Of a stretch of DNA of 64,000 bases, positions 1 to 10,215 are shown piece by piece. A program made the translations under genes and the position numbers. Numbering within the stretch: position 1 is the first letter of the stretch; the number at the start of each line of letters is the position of its first letter. This DNA is from Vibrio sp. CDRSL-10 TSBA. GTDB lineage: Bacteria > Pseudomonadota > Gammaproteobacteria > Enterobacterales > Vibrionaceae. A model generated the notes under the pieces. That model was not told the DNA's origin and ran no database searches. It saw only the letters and a list, made by a program, of their open reading frames with translations. Location: NCBI GenBank assembly GCA_039696685.1, contig CP155566.1, forward strand, positions 3,162,001-3,226,000, given 5' to 3'.

Positions 1-74
1 ATTTACTTACAGGCTGCTTTCGCAACGCTTGAGGTTAGAATACAAACTGCCAGGTAAAGTGACGTTTAGAGTGC

Positions 75-89
75 GTAAATCTACGTAAA
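75..89. promoter_or_regulatory. CpxR box upstream of cpxR
   Basis: The sequence is GTAAA, five bases, GTAAA, an exact match to the CpxR consensus (two GTAAA half-sites 10 bp apart). It lies 75 bp before the cpxR start, which suggests autoregulation. In Vibrio and E. coli the divergent neighbour of cpxR is cpxP, which would begin to the left of this window, so the box may serve both. Site seen directly; function inferred. Confidence 0.8.
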
Positions 90-164
90 GAGTGCAATCG
101 GCGCTGATTCAGCGCACTATTTCGCAGTAAACTACATTCATCAACGCGGTTTTACGAGGCAGTT

Positions 165-851
165 ATGGCGCACATTCTTCTTATTGATGACGACACCGAG
201 CTCACCAGCCTGTTAAAAGAGGTCCTGAGCTATGAAGGGTTTGAGGTATCCGAGGCCAACGATGGCGAGGCGGGATTACAGGCGGTAGGTGAACAGACCG
301 ATCTGATCCTGCTCGATGTCATGATGCCGAAAATGAACGGTATGGAAACCCTGAAAAAGCTGCGCGAAAACTGGCAAACGCCGGTCCTGATGCTGACCGC
401 CAAGGGTGAAGAAATTGACCGCGTGATAGGCCTTGAGCTCGGCGCAGACGACTACCTGCCCAAACCATTCAGTGACCGTGAACTGCTGGCACGCATCCGC
501 GCTATTTTGCGCCGCACCAATCCGCATCAGCCGGCCAAAACGTCTGATGTAATCGAGTGTCAGGATCTGCAGCTTTATCCCGGAAAGCAAGAAGCCTATT
601 GTCAGGGTGAGCTGCTCGATCTGACCAGCACTGAATTTGCCCTGCTGGCCCATTTCGTCCAGAATCCGGGCGAAACCCTGACGAAAGAGTCGCTCAGCCT
701 GGACGTGCTCGGCAAACATCTGGCCGCGTTTGACCGCGCCATCGACATGCATGTCTCGAACCTGCGCAAAAAGCTGCCCGAGCGCAGCGATGGCAAACCG
801 CGAATTAAAACTCTGCGCGGACGCGGCTATCTGATGGTGCTGGAGGATTGA
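165..851 (+). CDS. cpxR: Response regulator CpxR
   Basis: DNA-binding response regulator of the Cpx envelope-stress system, 228 aa, the usual length. The N-terminal receiver domain has the acidic pocket (D8-D10), the phosphorylated aspartate D51 in LLDVMMP, and the conserved lysine in LPKPFSDREL. An OmpR/PhoB winged helix follows from about residue 130, with the terminal RGRGYLMV wing. The stop codon overlaps the cpxA start in TGATG, so the two are translationally coupled. A perfect CpxR box upstream points to autoregulation. The cytoplasmic protein activates genes for periplasmic folding and proteolysis when phosphorylated by CpxA. Reading frame is intact. Confidence 0.96.
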   Translation: MAHILLIDDDTELTSLLKEVLSYEGFEVSEANDGEAGLQAVGEQTDLILLDVMMPKMNGMETLKKLRENWQTPVLMLTAKGEEIDRVIGLELGADDYLPKPFSDRELLARIRAILRRTNPHQPAKTSDVIECQDLQLYPGKQEAYCQGELLDLTSTEFALLAHFVQNPGETLTKESLSLDVLGKHLAAFDRAIDMHVSNLRKKLPERSDGKPRIKTLRGRGYLMVLED

Positions 852-2231
852 TGCGCTTACCCAAGTTCAACAACCTGTACGGCCGTATTTTTGCCATCTT
901 CTGGTTTACCATGATGCTGGTGGTGATTGCTGTGTTGTCGCTGCCCCATCTTGATCCGCGCAAATCACGCGATATGCCGGCCGAGGCATACCAGCGCATG
1001 CTGCAACATAAAGAGGCGCTCGAAGATCGCTTTAGCGGCGATAAGAACCTGGCCCGAATCATCAAGGAAACTGGAGAGCCGCGCCGACGAACCGCATGAG
1101 AAAGGACCGCGCTTTTTTGTTACCGATCAGGAAGGCAATATCCTCACCACACGCAAACACCCTGATTTCAAACTGAAAGCACTACGTAACTTTACTACCA
1201 GTATCGAATCGGTGGAACAACCGCAACAACGCCTATATGGCCGCTATATGATAGCCGGACCAGCACCGATCAGCCTGGCAGGACAGGATTTACTGCTGTA
1301 TGTCGGCCTGCGCTGGGATCAGCCGCCACCATTTCTGCTGCGCCTGTTTGATCGCCCGCTGCAGCTGTTACTGGCCGTGATGCTGGTCAGCACACCGCTG
1401 CTGCTGTGGCTGGCCTGGGCACTGAGCCAGCCGGCACAACGCCTGGCTCAGGCCGCACAACGTGTCGCGCGTGGTGAATTTGAGGTAGATGCCAGTCTGG
1501 AAAAAGGCACCACTGAGTTTCGCCAGGCCGGACGCAGCTTCAACCAGATGGTAGAAGCGGTCAATCAGATGATTTCCGGTCAGCAGCGTTTGCTGTCCGA
1601 CATCTCGCACGAGCTGCGCTCTCCGCTGACCAGACTGAGAATGGCCAATGCACTGGCCACCCGTAAGCAGGGTTCCAGCCCGGAACTGGAGCGCATCGAT
1701 ACCGAAGCTCAGCGTTTGGAGCAGATGATTGGTGAACTGCTGGAATTGTCGCGCATGCAGACCAACAGTCAGATGAGTCGCGAAGTACAGCCATTGAGCA
1801 GCCTGTGGGAAGAACTGCTCAGCGATGCCCAGTTTGAAGCAGAGCAGATGAACAAGACTCTGACCATGGAAGACATTCCGAACCGCCATATCTCAGGCAA
1901 TCCGCCACTGCTGATGAGCGCGCTCGAGAACATAGTGCGTAACGCGATTCACTATGGCCACGACAAAATCGCGGTCCACTTCTCGGCTTCAGCCCAGCAG
2001 GTGACGGTCAGCGTCGAAGATAACGGCGAAGGTGTACCGGACAGCGAGCTGGAGGAGATCTTCCGTCCGTTTTACCGTGTTTCTACCGCGCGGGATCGCC
2101 ACAGTGGTGGGACCGGGCTGGGGCTGGCCATCACTGAAAGCGCCATTCGCCAGCACAGTGGTAAGATTGCCGCCAGCCGCAGCGAGCTGGGCGGTTTGAA
2201 AGTCACCTTCACCCTGCCGTTACAGGACTGA
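851..2231 (+). CDS. cpxA: Sensor kinase CpxA (frame broken by one extra base)
   Basis: Inner-membrane histidine kinase partner of CpxR. The ATG at 851 overlaps the cpxR stop and has TGGAGGA just upstream. It has an N-terminal membrane helix (FAIFWFTMMLVVIAVL), a periplasmic sensor region, a second helix near 1375-1430, a HAMP linker, the HisKA motif DISHELRSPLTRL, and an ATPase domain with NAIHYG, DNGEGVP and GTGLGLAI. The first frame ends at 1099. Removing one A from AAA at 1068-1070 (GGAAACTGG to GGAACTGG) joins it to the long downstream frame and gives about 459 aa, close to E. coli CpxA. The break belongs to the window-wide GAAAC pattern and is probably not real. Confidence 0.93.
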
Positions 2232-2235
2232 CCCG

Positions 2236-2261
2236 GCCGGGAGAGCGCCCGCTCTTCCGGC
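2236..2261 (+). terminator. Hairpin after cpxA
   Basis: A 12-bp stem (GCCGGGAGAGCG with CGCTCTTCCGGC, one G-T wobble) starts 4 bp after the cpxA stop. There is no strong T tract behind it, so it may be a weak terminator or an mRNA-stabilising hairpin. Confidence 0.5.
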
Positions 2262-2290
2262 TGAACAAAAACCACACAAAAGACATAGTT

Positions 2291-2309
2291 GATAATGAGA
2301 ATGGTTATC
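2291..2309. promoter_or_regulatory. Fur box upstream of sodA
   Basis: GATAATGAGAATGGTTATC matches 16 of 19 positions of the Fur consensus (GATAATGATAATCATTATC). It lies 35 bp before the sodA start, between the hairpin after cpxA and the ribosome-binding site. Iron-dependent repression of Mn superoxide dismutase by Fur is known in enterobacteria and vibrios. Site seen; use inferred. Confidence 0.75.
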
Positions 2310-2344
2310 AATATTATCTATATTGATTGAACGGAGGATCAACT

Positions 2345-2962
2345 ATGTCGCATACATTCCCTGAACTGCCTTACGCCTACGATGCCCTGGAACCTTACAT
2401 CGATGCGCAAACCATGCAAGTGCACTACAGCAAGCACCACCGCACTTACTACGATAAATTTATGACCGCGATTAAAGGTACCGAGTACGAGCAAACCCCG
2501 CTCGATGAGTTGTTTGCGCGTATTTCTACCCTGCCTGCAGCGATTCGTAACAACGGCGGTGGCTACTACAATCACATCCTGTACTGGAACTGCATGGCTC
2601 CGGAAGGCGGCGGCCAGCCTGAAGGCGAACTGGCCGATGCCATCGAGCGCACGTTCGGCAGTTTCAGCCAGTTCCAGCAACAGTTTTCCGACGCAGCCGT
2701 CAACACCTTCGGCTCTGGTTTTGTCTGGCTGGTGGTACGTGATGGTGAACTGGTGATCAGCTCAACCAGCAATCAGGACAATCCGCTGATGGACATTGCC
2801 AATGTACGCGGAGAACCGATTCTGGCTCTGGATGTATGGGAACACGCGTACTACATCAGCTATCAGAACCGTCGACCTGACTACATCACCGCCTGGTGGA
2901 ATGTAGTGAACTGGCAGGCCGTCGCAGAAAACTACGCGGTTGCCAAAGCGCTCGCCGCCTGA
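2345..2962 (+). CDS. sodA: Superoxide dismutase, Mn type
   Basis: Cytoplasmic superoxide dismutase, 205 aa, converting superoxide to peroxide and oxygen. It aligns along its length with E. coli SodA: opening [10 protein letters not shown], metal ligands in MQVHYSKHH, in GYYNHILYW and in LDVWEHAYY. The Mn class is suggested by the SodA-type opening, by the [11 protein letters not shown] stretch, and by the Fur box upstream, which fits a gene induced when iron is scarce. The ATG at 2345 is chosen over an upstream in-frame codon at 2327 because GGAGG sits at 2333-2337. The gene lies alone between cpxA and trmL. Confidence 0.93.
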   Translation: MSHTFPELPYAYDALEPYIDAQTMQVHYSKHHRTYYDKFMTAIKGTEYEQTPLDELFARISTLPAAIRNNGGGYYNHILYWNCMAPEGGGQPEGELADAIERTFGSFSQFQQQFSDAAVNTFGSGFVWLVVRDGELVISSTSNQDNPLMDIANVRGEPILALDVWEHAYYISYQNRRPDYITAWWNVVNWQAVAENYAVAKALAA

Positions 2963-3090
2963 TAATCCGCCCGGTGGCAGCCCCTCCCCAGCTGCTGCCG
3001 TTTTTCGTTATCCAAATCGGCACTTATCTGGGTATATCGGCTTGTCTGGGTATATACTGCGGCGTTCAATCACCAAGGAACGCAAAAGCC

Positions 3091-3564
3091 ATGTTAGACA
3101 TCGCCCTGTATGAACCTGAAATTGCGCCCAACACGGGTAACATTATTCGACTGTGTGCCAACTGCGGTGCCAACCTGCATCTGATTGAACCTCTGGGCTT
3201 CGATCTGGAGGAGAAGAAGGTTCGCCGAGCCGGACTGGATTACCATGATTTGGCACGGGTCACCCGCCACAAAGATTATCAGGCCTTTCTCGATTACCTG
3301 GCTGAACGTGGTGAATACCGCATTTTTGCCTGCACCACTAAAACGACCGGTCATCACGTCGATGCCCGCTACCAGGATGGTGATGTGCTGCTGTTCGGAC
3401 CGGAAACCCGCGGACTGCCGGCCGATCTGATTGCGGCTCTGCCCCCTGAGCAGCGAATCCGCATTCCCATGATGCCAGAGGCGCGCAGCCTCAATTTGTC
3501 CAATGCTGTGGCCATCATCGCATTCGAAGCCTGGCGCCAGATGGACTTTGCCGGCGCGGTTTAA
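3091..3564 (+). CDS. trmL: tRNA (cytidine(34)-2'-O)-methyltransferase TrmL
   Basis: SPOUT-family methyltransferase that 2'-O-methylates the wobble base of tRNA-Leu isoacceptors. It is 157 aa, the same length as E. coli TrmL. It opens [18 protein letters not shown], carries [10 protein letters not shown] in the knotted cofactor-binding region, and ends with the family motif [19 protein letters not shown] longer in-frame reading to 2896 would overlap sodA and has no family similarity, so I start at ATG 3091, preceded by AAGGAA. A strong hairpin terminator follows at 3701. Confidence 0.95.
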   Translation: MLDIALYEPEIAPNTGNIIRLCANCGANLHLIEPLGFDLEEKKVRRAGLDYHDLARVTRHKDYQAFLDYLAERGEYRIFACTTKTTGHHVDARYQDGDVLLFGPETRGLPADLIAALPPEQRIRIPMMPEARSLNLSNAVAIIAFEAWRQMDFAGAV

Positions 3565-3700
3565 GTACCAAAGCTTTGAAGTTTAAATAAACCGCCTTCA
3601 GGTTTAAGTAATTAAGCTCTCAGGTGAGTAACCATACTCTCAGAGTTAAGCAGCCAAAATCTGGGAGAGCGATGGGAAAAACGCCCGGTCCGGAAAAAGC

Positions 3701-3728
3701 AAAAGCTCTCGCAGACGAGAGCTTTTTT
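3701..3728. terminator. Bidirectional terminator trmL/fxsA
   Basis: An 11-bp stem (AAAAGCTCTCG with CGAGAGCTTTT, loop CAGA) is flanked by A and T tracts on both sides. It can end trmL on the plus strand and fxsA on the minus strand. The stretch 3565-3700 before it holds nothing else I recognise. Confidence 0.85.
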
Positions 3729-3757
3729 AGCTTTGGGGTTATGGCAGGCCGAAAGCC

Positions 3758-4249
3758 CTAATGGCGATCCAGCTTGTCGTGATCTGAGTCGTCTTTACGC
3801 TCATATTCGCCATCAAAGGTCTGTCCGCCCCGGCCATGTTGATCCGGGCCGCGCTCATGCGGGCCGGACTGAAATCCCCCGGCCGACATATTGGTCACCA
3901 CCACTTTGGTCATCAAATACTTAGCCAGCATCGCCCGCGGGCGTGGCAGCAATATCAGCATTCCCATGGTATCGGTCATAAAACCAGGCGTCAGCAACAG
4001 CACGCCAGCCACCGCCAACATAACCCCCTCAACGATCTGCTGAGCCGGTATTTCGCCGCGCTGCATACGCTGCTGCACCGACAGCAGAGTCGCCAGACCC
4101 TGGCTGCGCACCAGTGAAGCACCAACAAATGCGGTGATCAACACCAGAGCCAAAGTCGGCCATAAGCCCAGCATACCGCCCACCTGAATAAACAGGCCGA
4201 TTTCGATCACCGGCACCGCAATAAACATCATCAATAATATCGGAAACAC
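3758..4249 (-). CDS. fxsA: Membrane protein FxsA
   Basis: FxsA-family inner-membrane protein, 163 aa. In E. coli, overproduction of FxsA relieves F-plasmid exclusion of phage T7; its normal role is unknown. The sequence keeps the family features: an N-terminal hydrophobic segment, IEIGLFIQV, GASLVRSQG, a second hydrophobic region ending LLLTPGFMTDTMG, then a polar tail with GGFQSGP and TFDGEYERKDD. I start at a GTG because AGGAGG lies 4-5 bases before it; a reading to 4300 adds residues without family match. It converges with trmL and is transcribed away from the diguanylate cyclase. Confidence 0.88.
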   Translation of the reverse strand: MFPILLMMFIAVPVIEIGLFIQVGGMLGLWPTLALVLITAFVGASLVRSQGLATLLSVQQRMQRGEIPAQQIVEGVMLAVAGVLLLTPGFMTDTMGMLILLPRPRAMLAKYLMTKVVVTNMSAGGFQSGPHERGPDQHGRGGQTFDGEYERKDDSDHDKLDRH

Positions 4250-4471
4250 TGTCCCTCCTTTGTTGGCTTCAACATTAGCGTCAAGGGCAATCTTGTTCAA
4301 GCAATCAGCTCACAGCCATAATATAAAAAATTATTGCCCATGAGGAAAAAATCTATTGCAATTAATTCAATGAGATAGACGTAAGTTATTGCTGTAACTG
4401 AAATTGTGGTTGGAAATTCATCCGCAAGTCGACTACCTTAAATACACAGATCTAACTCAACAAGTGGCATA

Positions 4472-6383
4472 ATGAGACGAGTTACCAATACACTAAAAAA
4501 AACGGTAATTCTGTGGCTGGGTTTAACGCTGATTCCACTCGGCTTTTATTACCATTTATCCAATAAAGCGCATCAGTTCCTGCTCAACCAGCTTGAAGTG
4601 CAGGGCTTACAATTTCTTTCGTTTGTTGATGCGAAGGCCAGCCGCACTCATGCTCAAATTCAGAAAAGCTTCTACCAACTCAGTCATTCACCACTGCTGG
4701 TCGACTACGCCAGTCATCGCGATCCTCAGTTCCGCCGTTATCTCGAAAGCCAGTGGTCGTTAACCTCGTTTAATTCCGGCCTGTTTTATCAGCTGCGTTT
4801 TCTTGACCTTGCCGGTAAAGAAGTCATCCGCGTCGATTACACCCCGCAAATGACCCAGCCTTTTGTGGTACCACAAGAACAACTGCAGGATAAAGGTCAT
4901 CGTGATTATTTTATTTACGCCCGCCAGCTGGCCGTCGGAGAGCAGGGCTACTTTGGTATCGATCTCGAGTATGAACACGGCCTGCCCCTCATCCCCTACA
5001 AGCCGGGCTTTCGTATTCTGTATCCGCTTGACACAGAGCAGCAGCGCCTTGGCTATTTTATCGCTAACCTCGATGTAATGGCGGTCATCAAACAAATTAC
5101 GTCCAATAACCAGAACCTCAGTGTCGACTTTGTCGACCGCCAGGGTTATTTCATCGTCAGCAGCGATGAAGACAAGCTGTTTGGTGACTTAATCCAAAGC
5201 CGGGCAGCGCATAACCTGCCCAACGAGCACCCTGAGGTGTGGCAGGCGATGCAAGCCAGTAATAACGCCAAGGGCAGCATTATCACTAAACAGGGGCTGT
5301 TTATCTATCAGCGCTTTGATAATCAGCTGTTTTCTTCGGTGGGCGGACTAATGCTGCTCACTCATTACACACCTGATATGTTGAGTGCGATGTTCGCCCC
5401 ACGCGACGCCGAGATACTCAACGATGCCATCGTCATCTGGCTGCTGCTGGGTATTGCGTCGGTGATTCTGGCCATGTTCTGGATTGCGCACAAAAGCATT
5501 AAAATGGATAAAACCTATGCCCAGTTTGTAATTGAAAACGGCGTGGCCATTGTGTTCACCAATCGTGAGCACCGCATTTTACGCGTCAACAAGCGCTTTT
5601 GTGACATGGTAGGAATGGAGCCGTTCGCATTGCAAGGGCGCAGTGTGCTTAACTTTTTACCTTCACGCCTCAAACAGCGCGAGATGCAGGCTGATCTGAT
5701 CAAACAGGGCAACTGGGAAGGACAATATACCCTGCAAAACCCATATGGTGATGAAGTGGTGTGTAAAACCGAAGTAAGTGCCCTGAGCAGCAAGCTGAAA
5801 AAAGTGCAGTATTATGTCTATTCATTTACCGATATCTCAGAGCATCATAATGCAATCATCGAGCTGAAAGAGCGCAGCGAAACGCGATCCGGCCACCGCG
5901 TTGTGGAACAAGAAAAAGTTCGAAAATATGCTCAACTACCACACCCGCCTGCATCAGCGTTATCCGGACGAGCCGCCAGCCTGCCTGGCCGTGATAGACA
6001 TCGACTCGTTCAAAGACATCAATGATACGCTCGGCCATGCGGTCGGCGATGTGGTTATCTTGCATGTCGCCCAGCAGTTACAGACTCTGCTGCGTGATAC
6101 CGATTTTATCGCCCGCATCGGCGGTGATGAGTTCGCAGTCATTATTCAGCACACCGATATCCATCAGGCCGACAAACTGATGCAACGCGTGTGCAGTGCT
6201 ATCGCCAACTGGCCGCAATACAAGGTCACCATCAGTGTCGGAGTGGCGGAAGTCACCAACGATGCCATTCAGACCGCAACCAATGCCGACAAAGCCATGT
6301 ACCGCTCCAAACGCAAAGGCAAAAACTGTGTCTCGTTGCATGGCTTTGAAAATCTGACGGTGGTCGAACCTCAACAATCGTGA
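4472..6383 (+). CDS. Membrane diguanylate cyclase with PAS domain (frame broken)
   Basis: Predicted sensor that makes cyclic di-GMP. One membrane helix near residues 10-28 is followed by a periplasmic region of about 290 aa that looks like a Cache-type ligand sensor, a second helix near 318-338, a PAS domain near 345-460, and a GGDEF domain. The active-site motif is intact (RIGGDEFAVII), and RDTD five residues before it is a product-inhibition I-site. No EAL domain is present. One extra A in AAA at 5880-5882 (GCGAAACGCG) breaks the frame between PAS and GGDEF. Corrected length is about 636 aa. V. cholerae has a GGDEF gene at the same place beside aspA. Confidence 0.9.
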
Positions 6384-6558
6384 TCTTTAACGCAACAAAA
6401 AGTGATCAACTTCCTGTTTTTTCTTGATGACTTGAGTATGATGTGCGACTAAAGTCAGGATCGATTTTGCAGCCAAAAACTCTGATGAACGGATTCTTAA
6501 GGCAGAAGTGGCTAACTAGTTGCAATCTAATCAGAATAATTATCTTAAGGATCCTGTT

Positions 6559-8018
6559 ATGGCTCAAATCACTGAAGCCCAAATGACATCTTCCCCTTCC
6601 CCAGCCACACGAATTGAAGAAGATTTACTCGGCCAGCGTCACGTTCCCGCAGACGCTTATTATGGCATCCACACCCTGCGTGCGATCGAAAACTTTAACA
6701 TCTCAAATGTGACCATTTCTGATGTGCCTGAGTTTGTACGTGGCATGGTGATGACCAAAAAAGCGGCGGCTCTGGCCAACAAAGAACTGAGCGTCGTACC
6801 AAAAGATGTCGCCAATTACATTATCCAGGCTTGTGATCTGATTCTTGAGACCGGTAAGTGTATGGACCAGTTTCCCGTCAGACGTATTCCAGGGTGGTGC
6901 CGGCACTTCGGTCAACATGAACACCAACGAAGTGATCGCCAACGTCGCTCTGGAACTTATGGGTAAAGAGAAAGGCCAGTACCAGTTCATCAACCCGAAC
7001 GATCACGTCAATAAGAGCCAGTCGACCAACTGTGCTTATCCGACCGGTTTCCGCATCGCGGTTTACAACAGCGTGCTGAAGTTAATTGATGCGATTGAAT
7101 ACCTTAAAGGCGCATTCGAGCTTAAGAGCCAGGAATTCAAAACCATCCTCAAGATGGGCCGTACCCAGTTGCAGGACGCTGTGCCTATGACTGTAGGCCA
7201 GGAATTCCATGCCTGGGCTGTGACGCTGAACGAAGAAATTCGTGCCCTGCAGTACACTTCAAAACTGCTGCTCGAAGTCAACCTGGGTGCGACCGCCATC
7301 GGTACTGGTCTTAATACCGCACCGGGTTACCAGGCGGCGGCGGTGAAACACCTGGCACAAGTAACTGGCCTGGAAGTGGTTCCGGCAGAAGACCTGATTG
7401 AAGCAACCTCAGACTGTGGCGCTTATGTAATGACCCACGGCGCCCTCAAACGTCTGGCGGTGAAACTGTCGAAAATCTGTAACGACCTGCGTTTACTGTC
7501 TTCAGGTCCGCGCGCCGGCCTGAACGAACTTAACCTGCCTGAACTGCAAGCGGGTTCATCCATCATGCCTGCCAAGGTAAACCCTGTGGTACCGGAAGTG
7601 GTGAACCAGGTTTGTTTTAAAGTACTGGGTAACGACAATACCGTCTCGTTCGCAGCAGAAGGCGGCCAACTGCAGCTCAACGTGATGGAACCTGTCATTG
7701 CTCAGGCGATGTTTGAGTCGATTTCACTGCTGTCTAACGCTTGTGTGAACCTGCGTGACAAATGTATCGATGGCATCACAGTGAACAAAGAGATCTGTGA
7801 AGGCTACGTGTTTAACTCTATCGGTATCGTTACCTATCTGAACCCTTACATTGGCCACCATGAAGGTGACATTGTCGGTAAGATCTGTGCAGAGACCGGT
7901 AAGAGTGTACGTGAAGTGGTCCTGGAGCGTGGTTTGCTGACCGAAGAAGAACTGGATGATATTTTCTCGGTCCAGAAACCTGATGCACCCGCAGTACAAA
8001 GCCAAACGCTACGAATAA
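6559..8018 (+). CDS. aspA: Aspartate ammonia-lyase (two frame breaks)
   Basis: Aspartase, interconverting L-aspartate and fumarate plus ammonia; feeds fumarate to respiration and the TCA cycle. Homologous to E. coli AspA throughout: [22 protein letters not shown], and the catalytic-loop signature [16 protein letters not shown]. There are two single-base insertions: an extra T in TTT at 6871-6873 (CAGTTTCCCG) and an extra A in AAA at 7976-7978 (CAGAAACCTG). With both removed the product is about 485 aa and ends KAKRYE. I start at ATG 6559, preceded by AAGGA, rather than 6520. A strong terminator follows. E. coli has dcuA and cutA between aspA and dsbD; here they are absent. Confidence 0.94.
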
Positions 8019-8030
8019 GCTGTTTGCCCC

Positions 8031-8058
8031 ATCAGGCCCCTCGGGGCCTGATTTTTTT
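8031..8058 (+). terminator. Terminator of aspA
   Basis: A 10-bp stem (ATCAGGCCCC with GGGGCCTGAT) with a two-base loop is followed by seven T, 12 bp after the corrected aspA stop. Confidence 0.9.
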
Positions 8059-8397
8059 ATCCCTCCCGGCCCTGCGTGAGCATTGCTCAGTGACCGCGCC
8101 CCGTTATCCGTTCACACCGCCCGGTGGCGATAAATTCGCTCGCCGAGGAAACCAAACCGGTGGTAGACCGGTCTGATTGATTAAGCGGATTAAATCCGGG
8201 TCGGCTCTGCCCGGTCCGCCGCCTTGTTGTTCACAGACGAGGGTTCTTAACAGACGAGGGTAGTTAACAGACAAGGCCAACTGCAAAGGCCCGCAGAGAT
8301 AGCAATATGCCAACGGCTTGATGAAATTTGACACAATGCGCCGAACTCAACGATAGTTCAGGTATAGTATGGGCGTTCACTTATTCAGAATATCCTA
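8059..8397. other. aspA-dsbD intergenic region
   Basis: These 339 bases hold no credible gene. I see no remnant of dcuA or cutA in any frame. A short tandem repeat lies at 8233-8276, and a possible dsbD promoter (TTGACA at 8328 with GATAGT at 8352, spacing 18, or an alternative TATAGT at 8363) lies before dsbD. The promoter is a weak call. Confidence 0.5.
8233..8276. repeat. 17-bp direct repeat, about 2.6 copies
   Basis: Two units starting ACAGACGAGGGT at 8233 and 8250 differ only near their ends, and a partial third unit starts at 8267. Function unknown. Confidence 0.75.
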
Positions 8398-10189
8398 ATG
8401 ATGCGACTAATTTTTTCCCTAATTCTACTGCTGTGCGGCGCACTCAATTCACCCGCTTTTGCCGCATTTGGTAACAGTAACCCATTAACACTGGGCAACA
8501 GCAACAGCCGTTTTGTTACGGTGGATGAAGCGTTTGCCTTCAGTTACTTCCAGCAAGGCAATCAAATCTACCTCGATTGGCAGGTCAAACCGGGCTATTA
8601 CCTGTATCAGGATCGCATCACGCTGCAGGGTAAAGATGTGCAGACCGGTCAGCTCGCATTACCGCCGGGTGAGCCTTATCATGATGAATTTTTCGGTGAC
8701 GTGACTATCTACACCACCCCGCTGTCGGTCAATGTCCCGCTCAGCCAGTATCAGGCCGGAGCGCAGCTGACCATACAGTATCAGGGCTGCGCCAAGGCTG
8801 GCTTCTGTTACCCGCCGGAGACCCGGGTGATCGAGGTGAATCATTTTACTGACAGCAGCACGCCACCACCGGCGAAGACCCCAGTGGTAAAAGCGGCAGC
8901 GCTGACGCCGCCAACATCGCTGCCGAGCTCGCCTCAGGACTCACTGGCCTCACAACTGGCCGCTGCATGGTGGACACCGCTGCTGTTTTTACTGCTCGGC
9001 ATCGGCCTCGCGTTTACCCCGTGTGTGCTGCCGATGTATCCGATCCTGACCAGTATCGTGCTGGGCGGAAACCCGCTTTCACAACGCCGCACCCTGTTGC
9101 TCAGCCTGGTCTATGTGCAAGGTATGGCACTGACTTATACCCTGCTCGGTTTGGTCGTCGCCCAGGCTGGTTTACAGTTTCAGGCCGCGCTGCAGCATCC
9201 GTATATATTAATCGGCCTGAGTCTGTTATTTGTCGTGCTGGCACTGTCGATGTTCGGACTCTACACCATCCAGTTGCCCGGCAAAGTTCAGACCTGGCTG
9301 ACTAACCTGAGTAATCAGCAACAAGGCGGCAGCCTGGCTGGCGTGCTTGCCATGGGTGCGATATCCGGTCTGGTCTGCTCGCCCTGCACCACGGCGCCTC
9401 TGTCCGGAGCCTTATTGTACGTGGCCCAAAGCGGTGATTTACTGACTGGCGGGATTGCGCTGTACGCGCTGGCGCTGGGCATGGGCATTCCGCTGATTCT
9501 GGTCGCGATGTTCGGTAACCGTCTGCTGCCAAGAGGCGGCGCCTGGATGGACCGGGTCAAAACCCTGTTTGGTTTCATCCTGCTCGCCGCGCCGGTTTTC
9601 CTGCTGGAGCGCCTGCTGCCGGAGAGCTGGTCCACCGTTTTATGGTCAGCACTGGGCCTGGCCGCTTTCGGCTGGCTGTACCATGTCAAAAACAGCCTGC
9701 CGTTTGCTGGCTGGAAACAGAGCCTGCTCGGCATCATTGCCATTCTTGGCTTACTGGCCTCAGCGCAGCCAGCCCTGAACCACTGGTTTATGCCCGGCAG
9801 CGCCCAGGTGCAAAACGCGCCACAGATTGAGTTCACCCGCATAGCCGATGTTGCCGAACTTAATCAGCAACTGGCTAAAGCACGCACGGAAGGTAAAGCG
9901 GTGATGCTCGACTTCTACGCCGACTGGTGTGTGGCGTGTAAAGAGTTCGAGAAGTACACCTTCCACCAGCCAGATGTCGAGCACAAGTTGAGTAGCTTCG
10001 TGCTACTGCAAGCGGATGTGACCCGCAACCAGCCACAGGATATCGAACTGCTGCGTCAGTTGCAGGTACTCGGCCTGCCAACCATCGCGTTTCTGGGATA
10101 CGCAGGGGCAGGCACTGGACTCGGCGCGTATCACCGGCTTCCTGCCCGCAGACGAGTTCCTCACCCATCTGCAGCAGCATAAGCTGTAA
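8398..10189 (+). CDS. dsbD: Thiol:disulfide interchange protein DsbD (3' frame break)
   Basis: Inner-membrane protein that carries electrons from cytoplasmic thioredoxin to periplasmic DsbC, DsbG and CcmG. A signal peptide ([19 protein letters not shown]) precedes the alpha domain with its cysteine pair in [12 protein letters not shown]. The multi-helix beta domain has its redox cysteines in TPCVLPMYP and VCSPCTTAP. The C-terminal gamma domain is thioredoxin-like with [11 protein letters not shown]. An extra T in TTT at 10090-10092 (GCGTTTCTGG) shifts the last 32 or so residues; corrected, the protein is about 596 aa and ends LQQHKL. Two ATGs in tandem (8398, 8401) are both possible starts. 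DsbD activity helps fold disulfide-bonded secreted proteins such as those of the type II system in this window. Confidence 0.93.
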
Positions 10190-10215
10190 CCAAGATCTAA
10201 GCTGTCGTCTCTGCA

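Noticed and set aside
1368..1889. Antisense reading frame within cpxA and dozens of similar frames opposite real genes
   Set aside because: They are shadows of well-conserved genes on the other strand with no family similarity or ribosome-binding site.
5880..5882. Programmed frameshift in AAA runs
   Set aside because: The runs are only three bases long, lie in unrelated genes, and lack slippery heptamers or following pseudoknots.
8104..8334. Possible 76-aa gene on the minus strand between aspA and dsbD
   Set aside because: Pro/Gly/Arg-rich, no ribosome-binding site and no recognisable family.
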